Source of the DNA: Tilletiaria anomala UBC 951
Lineage: Eukaryota; Basidiomycota; Exobasidiomycetes; Georgefischeriales; Tilletiariaceae
Length of the DNA stretch: 64,000 nucleotides
Assembly (NCBI RefSeq): GCF_000711695.1
Contig: NW_013546942.1
Span: 23,460-87,459, forward strand
Reading direction: 5' to 3'
The translations under genes were made by a program, and so were the position numbers. Of this stretch, positions 29,091 through 41,398 are shown piece by piece (within the stretch, counting starts at the first letter, position 1; the number at the start of each line of letters is the position of its first letter). Under the pieces are notes generated by a model that ran no database searches, had not been told where the DNA came from, and saw only the letters and a program-made list of their open reading frames with translations.

Positions 29091-31759
29091 CTTGTGTGTA
29101 GGGTCCCTGTATTCGAAGGAAAAGATGAGTCGGTGCTATCGACGATGCTACTTTCAGCAGCGTCGGCGGTGAAGATGGCGATTATGCGCTGCGCTGCACG
29201 GCTCCGTAGTACGGGGACGAACCCGTAAGGGGGATATAAATGCAAAGGGCCTGCGCTGTTTCGACTTGCTGACACGACTGATCTTGTGGCTCAACTGGGG
29301 CGGAGCGGAGCGGACCGGGAAAGGTCCCGTGGGGTCTTGAGGTTGTACAGGATGGCGGAGAGCGGTGGCTGATAGGCGGGTGTCACGCACCGTCGCGAGC
29401 AAGCAGTGCGAGACACCGGGGGAAGGGGAGGGGAAGGAAGGGGACAGCCGGACGGTGGTGGTGTCGGTACGCAAGGGGTAGCAGCAGCTTGCGCTTTGCA
29501 GAAAGGCGCTTGGCTCGTTCGAAGCTGACAATCAGCATGAAACATGCGCTGTCCGGCTTTGACAATGGGATGGGACGGCGGGAGGCGATCAAGAGAAGAG
29601 AGAATCGCAGGGAGTGGCCGCTGTGACTGTATGAGAGAGTGTATTTGGTGCCCTCATGGGCAACAATAGTGTTCTTTCGGCACCAGGCAGCACTGTCATT
29701 ATTTCTCTGGAGGGCGTGGTGCACACCGTGCTACTGCCTCACGGCAATGCCCAAGTGTAAGCGACAGATCCATTTGCGCACTTGGGAGGGGGAGACTGCT
29801 GCAGTGGCTTGGGGTCCCTTGATCTGAGGTTATCGCACACGGCGACTGCTGATCCGCCAAGCCACACTGTCACTTGGGCCGCCGGCGACACGGTGGCAGG
29901 CGAATCTCACCATCCACCCCATTGGCAAATCAAATTGGCGGCCCCAGAGACCAGGAAACGCTAGTAGGAGGGCCGGTATAAGGGGACAGTGCTGAACTCT
30001 GCTCTGCTCTCCGCCTTTCGGAGGCAACTACTCGGAGCTCTGAAGGGAGCTCTTCTGCTCTGTTGGAGAGCCGGCCATCAGACCCAGTGGTGGTAAAGAA
30101 TGGCGTTTTGCCAGCGGCTGGTGTCGTTTGGAGGTAGGTCGATCTGGCTGGCCCAGTGCCGATCCACATTCCTCTTGGTTCAGATGCAACCAGCACCAGA
30201 GCCTCCCCGGACCCATCTGCCTCGTAAGATTGCCTCTTCCCTTGTGGCTTCATCCCAGTCTTGGCTCTACTCGACCTTTGCCCATGGCCCGCGTATAGCA
30301 CATGCACAGCGCTTCGAAGGCTTTGCTGGAGCTGCTCCAGACGTGCATGTTTCGACAGCTATGACGCGGGACACACGACGGCGTGGATTCTAGCAGCGCG
30401 CAGTCAGGCACGAGTCGCATGCTGCCTCGACGGCCTTCCTCTCTCTTCCCGTGACGGAAACAGCCTGCTCGATTCATCCGAGCCCGAAACGCACGCGTAC
30501 ACTAAACAAACACGGTGTAACCGTCGCGCGGTCTGTCTTGATCTGGAGAGCTCTTCAAGATTCCCTGGCTTCTGCGTGATACAGGACGTGACGCCAGGTG
30601 GCAGGCACCGTTGAATCGACTCTTAACGATACCTCCCCGCAAGTGGCGACCAAAGAGAAAGACGCGCCGCCAAGCTTGCTAGGCTCGGTACGCAACACCG
30701 TCTTGGAGTTGGCCTGGGCGCGAAGAACCCTGCCCAACAGTGTCCGATGCCGTACGGTTAATTACTGCTCATATGCAACTGTCCGCCTGGGCCTGTGCTT
30801 TGCGACATCGTTCAGGAAGCTGCAGAGAAGGGCATATCGCTGCCCCACCCCACCCTCTTGCTATGCCTTTTGTTTGAAGTGATCGACATGCAGCGCCTGA
30901 ATTTCCACCCCAAGATCAAGTTATGATGAGCCGCTCAGATGTGCTAAGTCGCCGCCAGTAAGACCCACTTCATAAAATGGAAAATGTCGCGCGGGGCCAC
31001 ACCTACACTTGCATTGATTCTTTGAGCACAGCGGCCTGATCGCGCAAACAGTGATATCTGTCGCCCAAGGTTAAAGCGCTGGAAGATGATCGCTGGTGAG
31101 GCAAGAGTCTCCTTGTGAGCCTCTTAACACGAATGCGGCGTTCACATCCGGAAGCTGATAACGTGTACATGAGCCCGTTGCCAAACGTTACTCCGGGAGC
31201 GCTAGCGCCGGACCACCAGTTACCTCCTTCGTCGGCCAACACGATGTCCAAGATCTTGCTGGCCAACATGACTGACTACTTACAGCTCAGCGAGACGCTC
31301 GCTCTCTGCGTCACGCGTATAGGTTCGTGCATCGTAGTATACCATACGCGGCATAGATCATGCGCTTTTTAAACATTTGATTGGAAAGGGAAGAGGAGAG
31401 CAGGGAGTGGAGCCTCAATTGCAAAGGCTCATACCCGTGGTCAGGCTAACATTTGTCCTCGCGCCCTCCTTCGCAACAACCGCGGCGTGTTATTCAACGG
31501 TCCAACCCGGGAGCACAGGCAGCAGTCGCGGTAATGCTCACACTTGCGGTGCTCAAGCGCGCGCACATGCACAGGGACTGCAGCACATAGGTCCTGTTGT
31601 AGGCTTTAGGGTGTTGCTGCAATGAGTGCATCATATCATACAAGTGAAAGAAGCGGATGCCATAGTCGTCGAAGGGTGGTGCGATGACCACATCGATTTT
31701 CGTGCCGGCTGGTTGGCGATGGAGGGTGCTGCTAGTAAGTCATAGGCGCAAGAAAGCGC
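29091..31759. other. Long intergenic stretch without a recognised gene
   Basis: About 2.7 kb upstream of the G-alpha gene and downstream of eL27. Short frames occur on both strands, none with a known motif or a splice chain that keeps phase. A TATA-like ATTTATAT (minus strand, near 29232-29240) lies about 145 bp upstream of the G-alpha ATG and could belong to its promoter. Confidence 0.45.
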
Positions 31760-32248
31760 TTAAAAGCGGAGGGGAGTGAAGAACCAACTGTGCACAAAAG
31801 GAAGACCACATAGCGTCAATTGCCAGCTCGACATGAGGCAAAGGCGAAAAGCCGCTTCCACTTACCGGTTCTTCCCGCTCTGGTATCGCTCCTCGAAGAG
31901 CTTCTTGATGCCCTTCTTTGCATCCTCCCTCTTGGTCGGCTCCTTGAACGTGTCGACGCTGACAATGCCCTTGAGACTGTCGAGCTCGAGTGCGTAGCGG
32001 GTCGGCATCAGGTGGCTGCAGTTGATCGCCTTGATGAAAGGCTTGACCTTGCTGCGCTTCGCCAGTTTCTTGGCGCCCATAGACTTGTTCACCTTCAACG
32101 GGTAGCGCTCGACACCGGCGACGAGAACGTGCGGGTATGGTCGCTCCTTGGTGCCCTCATCGTACTGCTTGATCACGACAACCTTCTTGCCAGCCTGACG
32201 GCCTTGCAGCACGACGGCGACTTTCCCCGGCTTGTAGATCTTTGGCAT
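31760..32248 (-). CDS. RPL27: 60S ribosomal protein eL27
   Basis: A structural protein of the cytosolic large ribosomal subunit. Exon 1 is 32248-31866 and exon 2 31787-31760; the GTAAGT...CACAG intron joins CG to T and gives 136 residues, exactly the family length. The KOW-like N-terminus reads [20 protein letters not shown], followed by [28 protein letters not shown] and [10 protein letters not shown], with the last exon adding WFFTPLRF. Only eight codons are in the last exon, so without splicing the frame ends early at a TAA inside the donor. It is divergent from uS12 across about 1.7 kb. Confidence 0.97.
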
Positions 32249-33919
32249 TTTGAGTTCTGAAAGGAGCCCCCAACGGTAAAGTCAGCGTACGATTCCAGAA
32301 GAAGACCCTCCCAGGGGGCCATGCTAGATATCTGGCATACGAATCAGACCCTGACTGAATGCATGAAGGCGAGCTCCAGCAATCCAGCCAGGTCCTTGCC
32401 CTCGGCCTCGGCACTGGTGGACCACCTGGACCGGAAATAGTATGAGTTCGTTCTCCCAGCTGAGCCGCTGCTGTTTCGGCTCTAGGCGCTGCTAATTGCG
32501 GAAGCTATCTAACCACCATTCCCCTCATACTCCTGGGCGTATGGGCAAAGTCTGGCTGATTTCGCTGAGCATCTTTTCGCCCGTACCCCTCCTCGTCGAT
32601 TCGGTGTATCCGCGCGACCTTGTGATGTCGCCTTGCTGGAGTGCTCTGCATGAAATCTCCTGCGGAGGACCTGCTGCCCTGCCATAAACCCAGCAACCAA
32701 AGTAAAAGCCGATATTAAACCCTTGACAGGTCGAGATGATGAAAGCCATCTCTTTGGCGTCCAACTGTTTTCCAACCGCATCTCAATTGCATTCCTGACA
32801 GCCGTCCATAACACGCTGCGCGGCTAGCGAGCCAACGTCGAGTGAATCCTTTCATCCAGTAGGAGCCAAGCAGAACTCACCTTGAAGCCCTTGTTTCCTG
32901 CTTACCTGGGTCCTGGGTGCTTAACCAACTGTGCAAGCGCAAAAGTAGAAAGTGTCGAGATGAATGCCAAAAAGTGGTTCAGAGGACACCACCATCTGGT
33001 ACGCAGGTCGCGGGGCGAGCGAAGGCGGGCGAGCGTGCCATATGATAAGCACTGCGGCGCTGTGCGGTTTACTACTATGGGCGGAACACCAGCTGCTGCG
33101 GCAGGCTGGAGTGGGCGCAATAAAGAATAGCCATGCAGTGCAACAGTGAGGTGCTTCCGCCCTGCCTGACTGGCAGCTTACCGCCTACCCACCCACGAAG
33201 AGAGGCGGCCGCGCTGCAAGTGCTGGCTGCCACTACTCACCCAATGGGCAGCCTGCCGCCAGCAACACCACTACATTTCCAGCTTGACAACTGCGACTGC
33301 ACGAGGATACGGTATCAGCGTCAACAGGGATACTATCGGCTCGTCGAGAACGTGAGTGTTTGCATCTGCACGAAGACAGAAAGTCGGTCAACGACACCGG
33401 CGAGTGAGTGAGCAAGCGGCGGCGGCGGCCTGAGGGTGACCAAGGCAGGAAGCTCGGATGAAGATCATGGAGATGTGTGTGATGTTGGTTAAAGCATGCC
33501 GCTATTCAATGGCCAAAGGTGCAGTCGTTCGAGCCGACCGATGAGCCTGGGAGCGGGCAACGGCAAGCCCTTGCTTCTCGACCAGCAGACAGCAATGCTG
33601 TCGAGTCAGCAAAGGGCGCCTCCGTGAATGCGAAGGGTATCACTCATGCCCTTCAAATGGATACTACGGTCCATAACGGATACTGCGATGACCATCAGGA
33701 TAGATGCTGTTTTAATGGCATTGGCGCGATGCCTCTGCACCAAGGAATGGGTGCAAGTGCCACTACGATTCGAGAAAGATCGATTCGATCATCTGCCCGA
33801 TTCCACCTCTGGCATCTGTAGCCCTGCATGTCGCTCGCCATGACTTCAATTCTCATACCGACTACAGACTGACTCTTTACTCTCGGTTCATACGTATAGG
33901 CTGCTAAACTGTCGCCAAA
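32249..33919. other. Divergent intergenic region between two ribosomal-protein genes
   Basis: About 1.7 kb separating the start codons of eL27 (-) and uS12 (+). Open frames (such as 32496-32687 and 33519-33821) carry no recognised domain. The region presumably contains both promoters; it is long enough for an undetected small gene or leader introns. Confidence 0.5.
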
Positions 33920-34973
33920 ATGTCGAAGCCAAGAGGATTGAACACAGCCCGGAAACTCAAGACCACCCGCCGCGACAACAAATGGGTGCGTCGTTTCTGC
34001 GTGCCAGCTGCATGTGCTGCTGCTGTCGCGAAAAAAGGGTTAAAAGCTGCATTTGCTTGACGATGTGGGGTATCTTCATGCGTCGATATCGTTCTGGGCG
34101 GAGATATCAGGCACAGCAGCAGCACATCGCCTTTATGCATTGTTCCTCAGCTGACCTGTTGGTACTTTTCATGACCATAGGCGGACAAGGCATACAAGAA
34201 GCGTGCGCTCGGCAACTTCTACAAATCGTCCCCGACTGGAGGTTCCTCGCAGGCCAAGGGCATTGTCCTTGAGAAGGTCGGTGTTGAGGCCAAGCAGCCT
34301 AACTCTGCCATTCGCAAGTGTGTCCGTGTGCAGCTGATTAAGAACGGCAAGAAGGTCGCGGGTACGTGCTCAAATGGTCGTCCATCAATCGAGTCTACGC
34401 TCGAGGCTGACATTCTGCATTCGTTCATTTCATCGGAAAGCCTTCGTCCCCAACGACGGTTGTCTTAACTTTGTGATTATTCAGATTGCCGACTGAACAT
34501 TTGATCGCTCCCATCTCTAACTTCTTTCATCATCTGCTCCACCATGGCAGGTCGACGAGAACGATGAGGTCCTCATCTCTGGCGTGAGTTTTCAGTCATC
34601 TTGCATATATCCTTGAATAGAAATCTAATTGGACCCTTTCACCTGTGTGACAGTTCGGAAGAAAAGGCAAAGCCAAGGGTGACATTCCCGGTGTCCGATT
34701 TAAGGTATGGCTACAGAGCAGGCGCATCTTTTTATTTCCTTTGGTTTTTTCTTTCTGACTGTGGTTTCCTGGTGATCTGTACATCTATCTTGTTACCTCT
34801 ACAGGTTGTCAAGGTCTCTGGTGTCGGCGTGAGTACTTCTACTGATGACTGGCGCTCGCTCTGTGTCACGCATTCCTCCATCGCCCAAGTCTCTGACATC
34901 TTACCGTCTTTTCTCGATGCACATTCAGCTTCTCGCCCTCTTCAAGGAGAAGAAGGAGAAGCCACGATCGTAG
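33920..34973 (+). CDS. RPS23: 40S ribosomal protein uS12
   Basis: A decoding-centre protein of the small ribosomal subunit. Seven exons, 33920-33985, 34181-34361, 34441-34472, 34551-34583, 34654-34704, 34805-34828 and 34929-34973, join in phase to 143 residues, the canonical length. Sequence along the chain: [95 protein letters not shown] and [14 protein letters not shown]. The PNSAIRKC segment and its KQP tripeptide are the conserved accuracy-related loop. Six introns in 429 coding bases is a very high density; three exons are 33 nt or shorter. Confidence 0.97.
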
Positions 34974-37046
34974 ACATTCTACGCCGATGGCTCTTTTCCA
35001 TGTTCCTTTTTGAAGGGCCGTATCGTGGCAAGAGAACACATTCTCTCTTCGTCTACAGCAGTCCTTCCTGTATCATTGCACGCACACCGCAACAACCCAC
35101 AATGCTTGATATTATCGCATCTCTACGTGGCCGGTCCTGGTCCAAATCTCTCAAAGACATCGATTTCAGCATGAGTGCTAGGGTCTAAAGATGTATCGGT
35201 CACCATGAGCTTCTTTTGAAGACGACTTCACGCTTTCCTTGGAGAATACAAGTATCTTCTTCAATGGCTCTATGTGCGGAAACGTGACGACCTTGGTCTT
35301 TGCGCTTTGCAAAAAGCCTTTATTTTCCTCCATTTCGATCTGGTCTAGTTTGAGATGTATTCATCATCTTGCTGCAAGTACGACATGGGAGCCAGTTTAG
35401 TCAGATGGTAAAGGACCCCCTCATTGGCGAGGATGTTCCACGGGGCCAAGCGGACCGAATGAGACTAGTAAGCTCCCGGTCTGCCCTTGATGAAGTACTC
35501 TGGTGGCACAGATTTTGGCGACTTCGCCATCAACGAATTGACGACAAATCTTCGCACACGAGGAAAGATCTCAACACGGGCCCATGATGACTTATTGGCC
35601 ACAAAAGAGAGGATGATGTGGGCAGTAAGCCTTTTAGATCGCCATGTACTTTGTCACCTGTCCAGCGAGTACTGTAGACTCAGTTAAACCTTCGATAGCA
35701 AACACAAAAGTGGCATTCAACTTGTTCAAGAGGCGACGTCAAGCATCTGCGTCGTTCGCAAAGGGCTGATAAAGTCTTTGACGAATGATGGTTGATCCCT
35801 TGCTTTTGCAGGAAGCTGGGAAAGAGAGGGGAATCGAGATTTTGTTCATCAAGTATATATATTGCCATCTACGCAAGCAGTCCGTTGTATCTCTCCGGGA
35901 GCCCTGTTGGACGATGTATATACTCCCGTGACGCAATGATGGTGATAAATGGAGTCGATGGATGACCTGAATGTGAATGAAGGCCTACACAACAAAAGAT
36001 GGAAGTGGCGAAGGGCCACAACTCCCAAAATCTCATCGTTCAATGTGTTCACCACACTGAAATTGCGTTCCCAATCCCATGCGGGTTTGCGATGAATGAT
36101 CCGTGCTTTGTTGCTGCGCAGCTGCGGTGATCAATAGCTAGAGGCCAGCTCTCCGTGCCAACTCCAACGCACTCTTTTGCTCCGTCTTTTCCGTCGTGAC
36201 TCGTGACTAATTATCCTCCAACATAGCCATTTGCTTCGACGAGAGAGGCGCCCTTGCATGCGGGCCAATCCTGGGATGATGGCAGCGGCAGCGAACACCA
36301 CACGGCATATCTTCGAAGCATCCGACTTTGACGACGCGGATCGTGCGCAAACTTCCGGGCAGAAAGAAGCAGGCACGGATACTGAGCAGTTGGGTCTTGA
36401 TGAGGGGCCGAGGATGAGGGACGAGAACTATTTTGGATTAGCCGGAGCAGCTCAAATATGCGTCTCGCGTGCATGTCGACTCGGGGCATCCTGCCTTTGC
36501 TGTTCAGAATCTATCAGTGTTACGAGTGCTACAATTACAACAGCGGGGCTGACCGCCACAATCTGAACGGTATAGTGGGAGGCCTCGATGCAGCCGTCCC
36601 GCATCCCTCAGCCTCTGAGGCTGACTTAAAGACAACCTTGCTGCTAAATCTCGCTGTCCCCTTTAAGCCGTCGTCTCTGCCCACACAACTGCCTCTTCTG
36701 CTCCCGCTTCCGAGCAAGAAGAGTCATCGAAAGTCGAAAGCTTCGATGACGTCCCCCACCACTTCCGCCTCTGTTGCTATCATCTCGGAGGTCACGCGGA
36801 AGTGCATCTGTTTCTGACGTGCGGATTCCGCCTCGCACACCAGCGAGTGCGCCGGTGTTCAACCTGGTATATTGTGATGTAACGAGCAAAGCCGCTAAGA
36901 TGAGTTTTGCACAGCCTTCGCGCCATCCTCGTAGTGTACAGATACAACTCGTAATTTACATGCGCAAGTCTGGCTACAGTTGAGATGACCAACGTTCTTG
37001 CAATGTCCAGCTTGCCTCCTACACTTCGCTCTACGATTCGACGGAC
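34974..37046. other. Convergent intergenic region
   Basis: About 2.1 kb between the stops of uS12 (+) and the carboxypeptidase (-). Short open frames such as 36458-36817 (+) and 36211-36489 (-) show no motif. Nothing supported was seen. Confidence 0.5.
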
Positions 37047-38801
37047 TTAATTTTCTTTCTGCATGTAATAGAGATGCATATAGGCATAGTTCCTGTCAGC
37101 TTCGCAGTCGGCACAAGATCTGTCGAAGGACCGCTTTCGGGAACGCACCTTTTCGATAAAGTGAAGCAAATACGCAAGCATGCTGACGAGCTCCTCCCCC
37201 GTCGGAACGATCTGCTGCGCGGGGAGCAAGAATCCGTACGTCCCTACATCGCGCAGCTCGACGGCAAAAGACCACTTGATCTTCGCGACGGCATACGACC
37301 AGTCGATCGAATTGCTCCAGCTCGAAAAGAGAAGCTGAACGAGAGTTCCGGCGTATATCTGCATATGTCAGCTCTGCGAAATAAAGAGCGACAGTCTTGA
37401 CACTTACATCGCAAATGCGTCCCGTCGTGAAGCTACTCTTGTGCAACTCCCTGAGCGCCTTGGCGCTTCCCAGCGCGACTTCTGCCAGATCCTCTTCGTC
37501 CGGCAGCGCTTCTTGACACGATGTCGCAAAGGGGTACATGACATGCTGGCCATACGAGTGCAGGTCGACAAATGCTTTGACATTGTTGCCCTCATCGAGC
37601 AAGAAGTTGGAGAGCGCGCGCGTCTCGAGCGCTTCTAAAGCTTCAGAGCCGGCAAATGACTCGGAGCACCGTGCTGCAGGGTCCGAACTTGGCACGAACG
37701 CATAGTCCTGCGCGTGTGAGAGAAGTCCATCAGCTTTCAGTTTGCTGGTACGCGAGAGCGTAGGGCTTGGGACGCACCCAGTTCCGGTTGACGTCGATCC
37801 CGATACACTCGGTCTCTTCGCCTGATGACGCCGGCTGCCTGTTCTTCTTCCACAGCCTGTTGCCCTTGTGCTTATCCCACGTATACGCATACCCGTCGGG
37901 GTTGCTGAGCGGGACAAGCGTGAGCGTAAATGCGTCCAAGAGGTAGTACGCTTCCATTGGCGTCAAGAGTGATGCATGGTCATGCTTCGGCTTTTGCGGT
38001 TTCCGGCGGTGAATTCGCCCTCGCCGCCGCTTCTGGTCGTGGGATTTTGCTTTGGACTTTCTGGAGCGCATCGCCGCCCTTGACTCTGAAATATGCGGGG
38101 GGACTGGCGCAGGCGGCAAGCCGGTTTGGTACTCCTGCGCCAAGGAGAGAACCTTATCTGCAAAGTAGAGCGAGCTAGCGGTGGATACCCATTCTCTCGC
38201 ATGCGTCCCCGCGACGACCATCAGGCCCGGCTTGAGACCGGAATCGGCCGGGCGGTAAAAAGAAAGTCGGTGGAGCAGAGCCTGCAAATTTTCGCGCCAC
38301 CAGCTTGGCGGCTCTTCTGAGCTTCCTGGCTCGTTGTCCCCGTCGTCTGATGGCAGCGAAATTTGAAGAGCCAAGATCGAACGGTTCTCCCACGTCGTGC
38401 CGAGCGAGATGACACTTGCAAATTGCGGATAGATGGAGACAAGCTGCGTGATGTAGTCTTCAATCCTTCATATTCAATGTGTCGATCGAATTGGATCTCG
38501 TCAACAATCAACAATGGCACCGCGAGCAATCCGCTCCTTAGACGCACTCATTGTACGTGTGATAAGCCTCATGAAACTGTTCGTTGCTCTTGCCTTTGCC
38601 TTTCGCTGCTAAACGCGACTGATCATTTCGCTCCGCATTGTCTTTCGGCGCCTGAAAGATGGTTTGCACACTTGCAGGAGCGGGAGCTGCACTTGCAAGT
38701 GGCGGTCCCAGCACGCCGGGGCTGCGGCCATGGTCGCTGTTGAACTGTCTCCGCCCCGCACCAAGCACTGTCAGTGCGATCAGAGCGGTAAAAAGGCGCA
38801 T
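37047..38801 (-). CDS. Secreted metallocarboxypeptidase, M14 family
   Basis: A zinc carboxypeptidase that removes C-terminal residues from peptides. Exons 38801-38548, 38465-37778, 37707-37408 and 37358-37047 join in phase to 517 residues. A signal peptide (MRLFTALIALTVLGAG) and a short pro-region precede the domain, which begins with IEDYITQLVSIYPQFASV. Zinc and catalytic residues are visible: H173 and E176 in GTHAREWVS, the NPDGYAYTW and RLWKKNR segments, GIDVNRNW, the histidine of FVDLHSYGQ, and the glutamate of FAVELRDVGTYGFLLP. The enzyme should therefore be active, unlike ECM14-type relatives. A lysine/arginine-rich insert of about 40 residues lies between the HxxE motif and the Asn-Arg region. 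The GTGCGT donor after NRNW was chosen because reading through would add about 23 residues foreign to the family. Confidence 0.92.
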
Positions 38802-39679
38802 CGTGTCAGTCGAGCTTCAGATATCAGGGGGTCCTGGCAGCCCCCATGGATGTGTACAACGTCGAAAAGGCGGTAGTGATTGTGGTACGAATGAGGTTGT
38901 GTCCGATGAAGCGCGAGTGGGATGGTCGCGTGACCGAGGGACCGGTTTCACCAAGTTGATGTTGCCAAGTTTTGGCTATCAGTCGAAAGTGGTGAACGAG
39001 AGCGCAACAGTCGGGACTCCCCTCGTGAATATATCTACTCGACACGGGTGACGATCAAATTGCAACAAGGGTTGCGTGCCGAGAACTAAAAGTTCACCGA
39101 TGGCCGACGGGGGAATCACTAAAAGTATTTCTGCACTGTTGCGTCGAGCTCGTGGGGGCCCACACACGAGCATCAGTGGTCGCGGCGATCACCTCATCAC
39201 GCGCGACATCGACCACACGCCAGTTGAGCGGCCCCACCAACACGACGTGCAATTCTGAGGTGCTTTGATTGCTTTACAGGGGACTTCAGGAATGGCTTGG
39301 TGTTCGATCTTGCCATACGATGGCGCAGGACGCAGGTCTGAGTCACATGGCGCCATTTTGATGACGACGATGGTGGGGCGATTGTCCAGTTCGTGCAGGG
39401 TATTTCGTAGTGCTTCGGAAGGCTTACTGACAAGCCTAAGGAGTGTACCTCGTTTTTCTGGGAAGGGCATGGGTGAATTGCGACTATCGTACGGGAATCT
39501 CTGACACTGGAACGAAAGGTGTTGCTGCGTCCTCAATATATTGGAGGCTGAACAATCACCGTCACTAATCCACGCCTTTCGCATCGATCCAAACTTTCAT
39601 TTGTCCTATAAATCATCTAGCGCAAGCATGGCCGGCGTGACAGCACCCCGATCAGGACTGTTGATCCCACCTCTATGCG
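38802..39679. other. Intergenic region upstream of carboxypeptidase
   Basis: About 880 bp; presumably contains the carboxypeptidase promoter. No supported gene was seen in it. Confidence 0.45.
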
Positions 39680-40174
39680 TCACTTCCGTACGGACTCATC
39701 CAGGGCAGCAGGCGTTGCAGTGACGTTTGAGCCATGCAAAGCCGCCGTCAGAGCCGTCCGGTCGGCTTTCGAGACATTGTATGCTAGTGACGCACTTCCA
39801 GGCGGGCAGCTGGAGGAAGAAGGAGAGGCGATCCAGCGATGCTAGTGCCGGTGCCCAGATCGCACGCACCTGAGGGCGTCGGACATGAACGCGTCGACCG
39901 CTTGCGCGCTCGCCTGCTGCGCAGCGCTCGCGCCTGTTGCCGTTATGGGGAAGCGCGCTTGCCGAGCGGGTGAGAAGGAGCGCAAGCTGGCTTCTGAGCG
40001 AAGAGCTGATGTTGATGGTTTTCGCTCCTGGCCGTAATAATCCTTGGCCAGCCGAAGAAGAAGCTTCTGGCCAAGAGGCACTCACGCCAGAAGTTACAGG
40101 AGCGAGCGAGCGGAAAAGTAGTTTATCCACAGGGGTTCATTCACAATCGAAAGTGATAATTTGCCTGACGGCAT
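39680..40174 (-). CDS. Possible small three-exon gene, unknown function
   Basis: I do not recognise this protein. A model with exons 40174-40145, 40066-39870 and 39809-39680 closes in phase and gives 118 residues from MPSGKLSLSI to DESVRK. The middle exon is open for 65 codons (LLLRLAKDYYGQERKPSTS, then ASAAQQASAQAVDAFMSDAL), and its GTGCGTGC donor and CTCCAG acceptor look good. The first intron is weaker (GTGAATG donor). Helix-forming Ala/Gln/Leu content and a charged first third suggest a small soluble protein, but no family, signal or membrane segment is apparent. It could equally be a chance chain of open frames in GC-rich DNA. Confidence 0.3.
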
Positions 40175-41398
40175 GATCCTAGATGGCATTCAGCATCGCT
40201 GGCAATTTTCTTTTGGGGGCATTCTGTCGGTATTTTTCTTTTGGCTTACCCGCGCTATTGACAAGCCGATTAAGGCCGCCCAGATTTGGAATCACTTGGA
40301 CGATACACTGGCGGCTTCCGGCATCTGAGACGTCAAGCTGTTCGAAGCGCACTTCTGAGCGAGCTTCCGTCGATTGAAGCTTCCCCCAACTTTTGCGGAC
40401 CGGAGTATTTCGGGTGCGAGTTCGTTGAGCAACGATTCGAGCACCGCTTGCTCACGTGGAACGTTTCGGGCTGTCAACAGAAGTAGGAGATCGGGTCGTG
40501 CTTCGGTGTCACTGCTAGATGTTGCAAACAGAGAAGTGGGATAATGCTATACTATAGCACGGGCGATTGAATAGCCTGTGCCAGTGAGAGAATGGTCAGG
40601 AGGACAGCCAAATTTGTCAGCGGGTTGCTAGGATACCGAATTGAACAACAGTGAGAGAACGGACTGAACGGACTGATCTGCATTCGCACCGGAGACCAGA
40701 GTCACTTTTCTTCGCGCGAGGGATGCCATGCTTTTGTTACATACATGAAGGTGTCAAGAGCACATGGGCGTCAGACGGTACGCGAAGCTGGGACCAGGTC
40801 AGTTCTTGGTCGACGGTGCTTGCACTGCATCCGCAAGCTCAAAGGGCGGCGGGAGATGCGGCTATCGAGGCGCGTCCTGACATTGCGGCTTGGTGGTGTG
40901 CCGCAGTCCGGATGCCTATGCCTTGCTCGCCTGCATTAACGATTCGGGTAGAGAAAGAACGAGAGCGAACCATTGAATGAGCATGCATATAACATGGGGG
41001 TGGGTCTGCGTACATACGTACGTCTGATATTGCCGTTGAACGAGGAGGATAAGCAGGTTCTTACGTAAACAGTTCCGCCACGTATGGCCAACAGTCGCAG
41101 CGGGCCGGACGTCCGGGAACGTCCAGACCCAATGGGAGCTTACTGAGTGCGGACCGCGTTGCAGTGCATGTGAGCCGGCTCCGGCATTATGCTCAGCCCG
41201 TCTCTCTTGCCCACGCATGTCTGGTCCATCTACACTATATATGCTCGGGGGTCATCATTCGTATATATCTATCTATATTTTTGTATAACCGCCTTATTAT
41301 TATTATACCTTGGCACATGGAAGACTGGTATCTCAACCTGCCCTCCTCTTTTCTTTCCTGGGCCTCGTTATCCCATCGAGCTGTCGGGTAGCTGCTCA
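40175..41398. other. Intergenic region upstream of acyl-CoA synthetase
   Basis: About 1.2 kb, including an AT-rich stretch at about 41235-41310 that may be part of the promoter. No supported gene was seen. Confidence 0.5.

Noticed and set aside
35395-35470. tRNA-like A-box sequence (TAGTCAGATGGTAAAG).
   Set aside because: No GGTTCRANYCC B-box follows at the right distance, and I could not fold acceptor or T arms.
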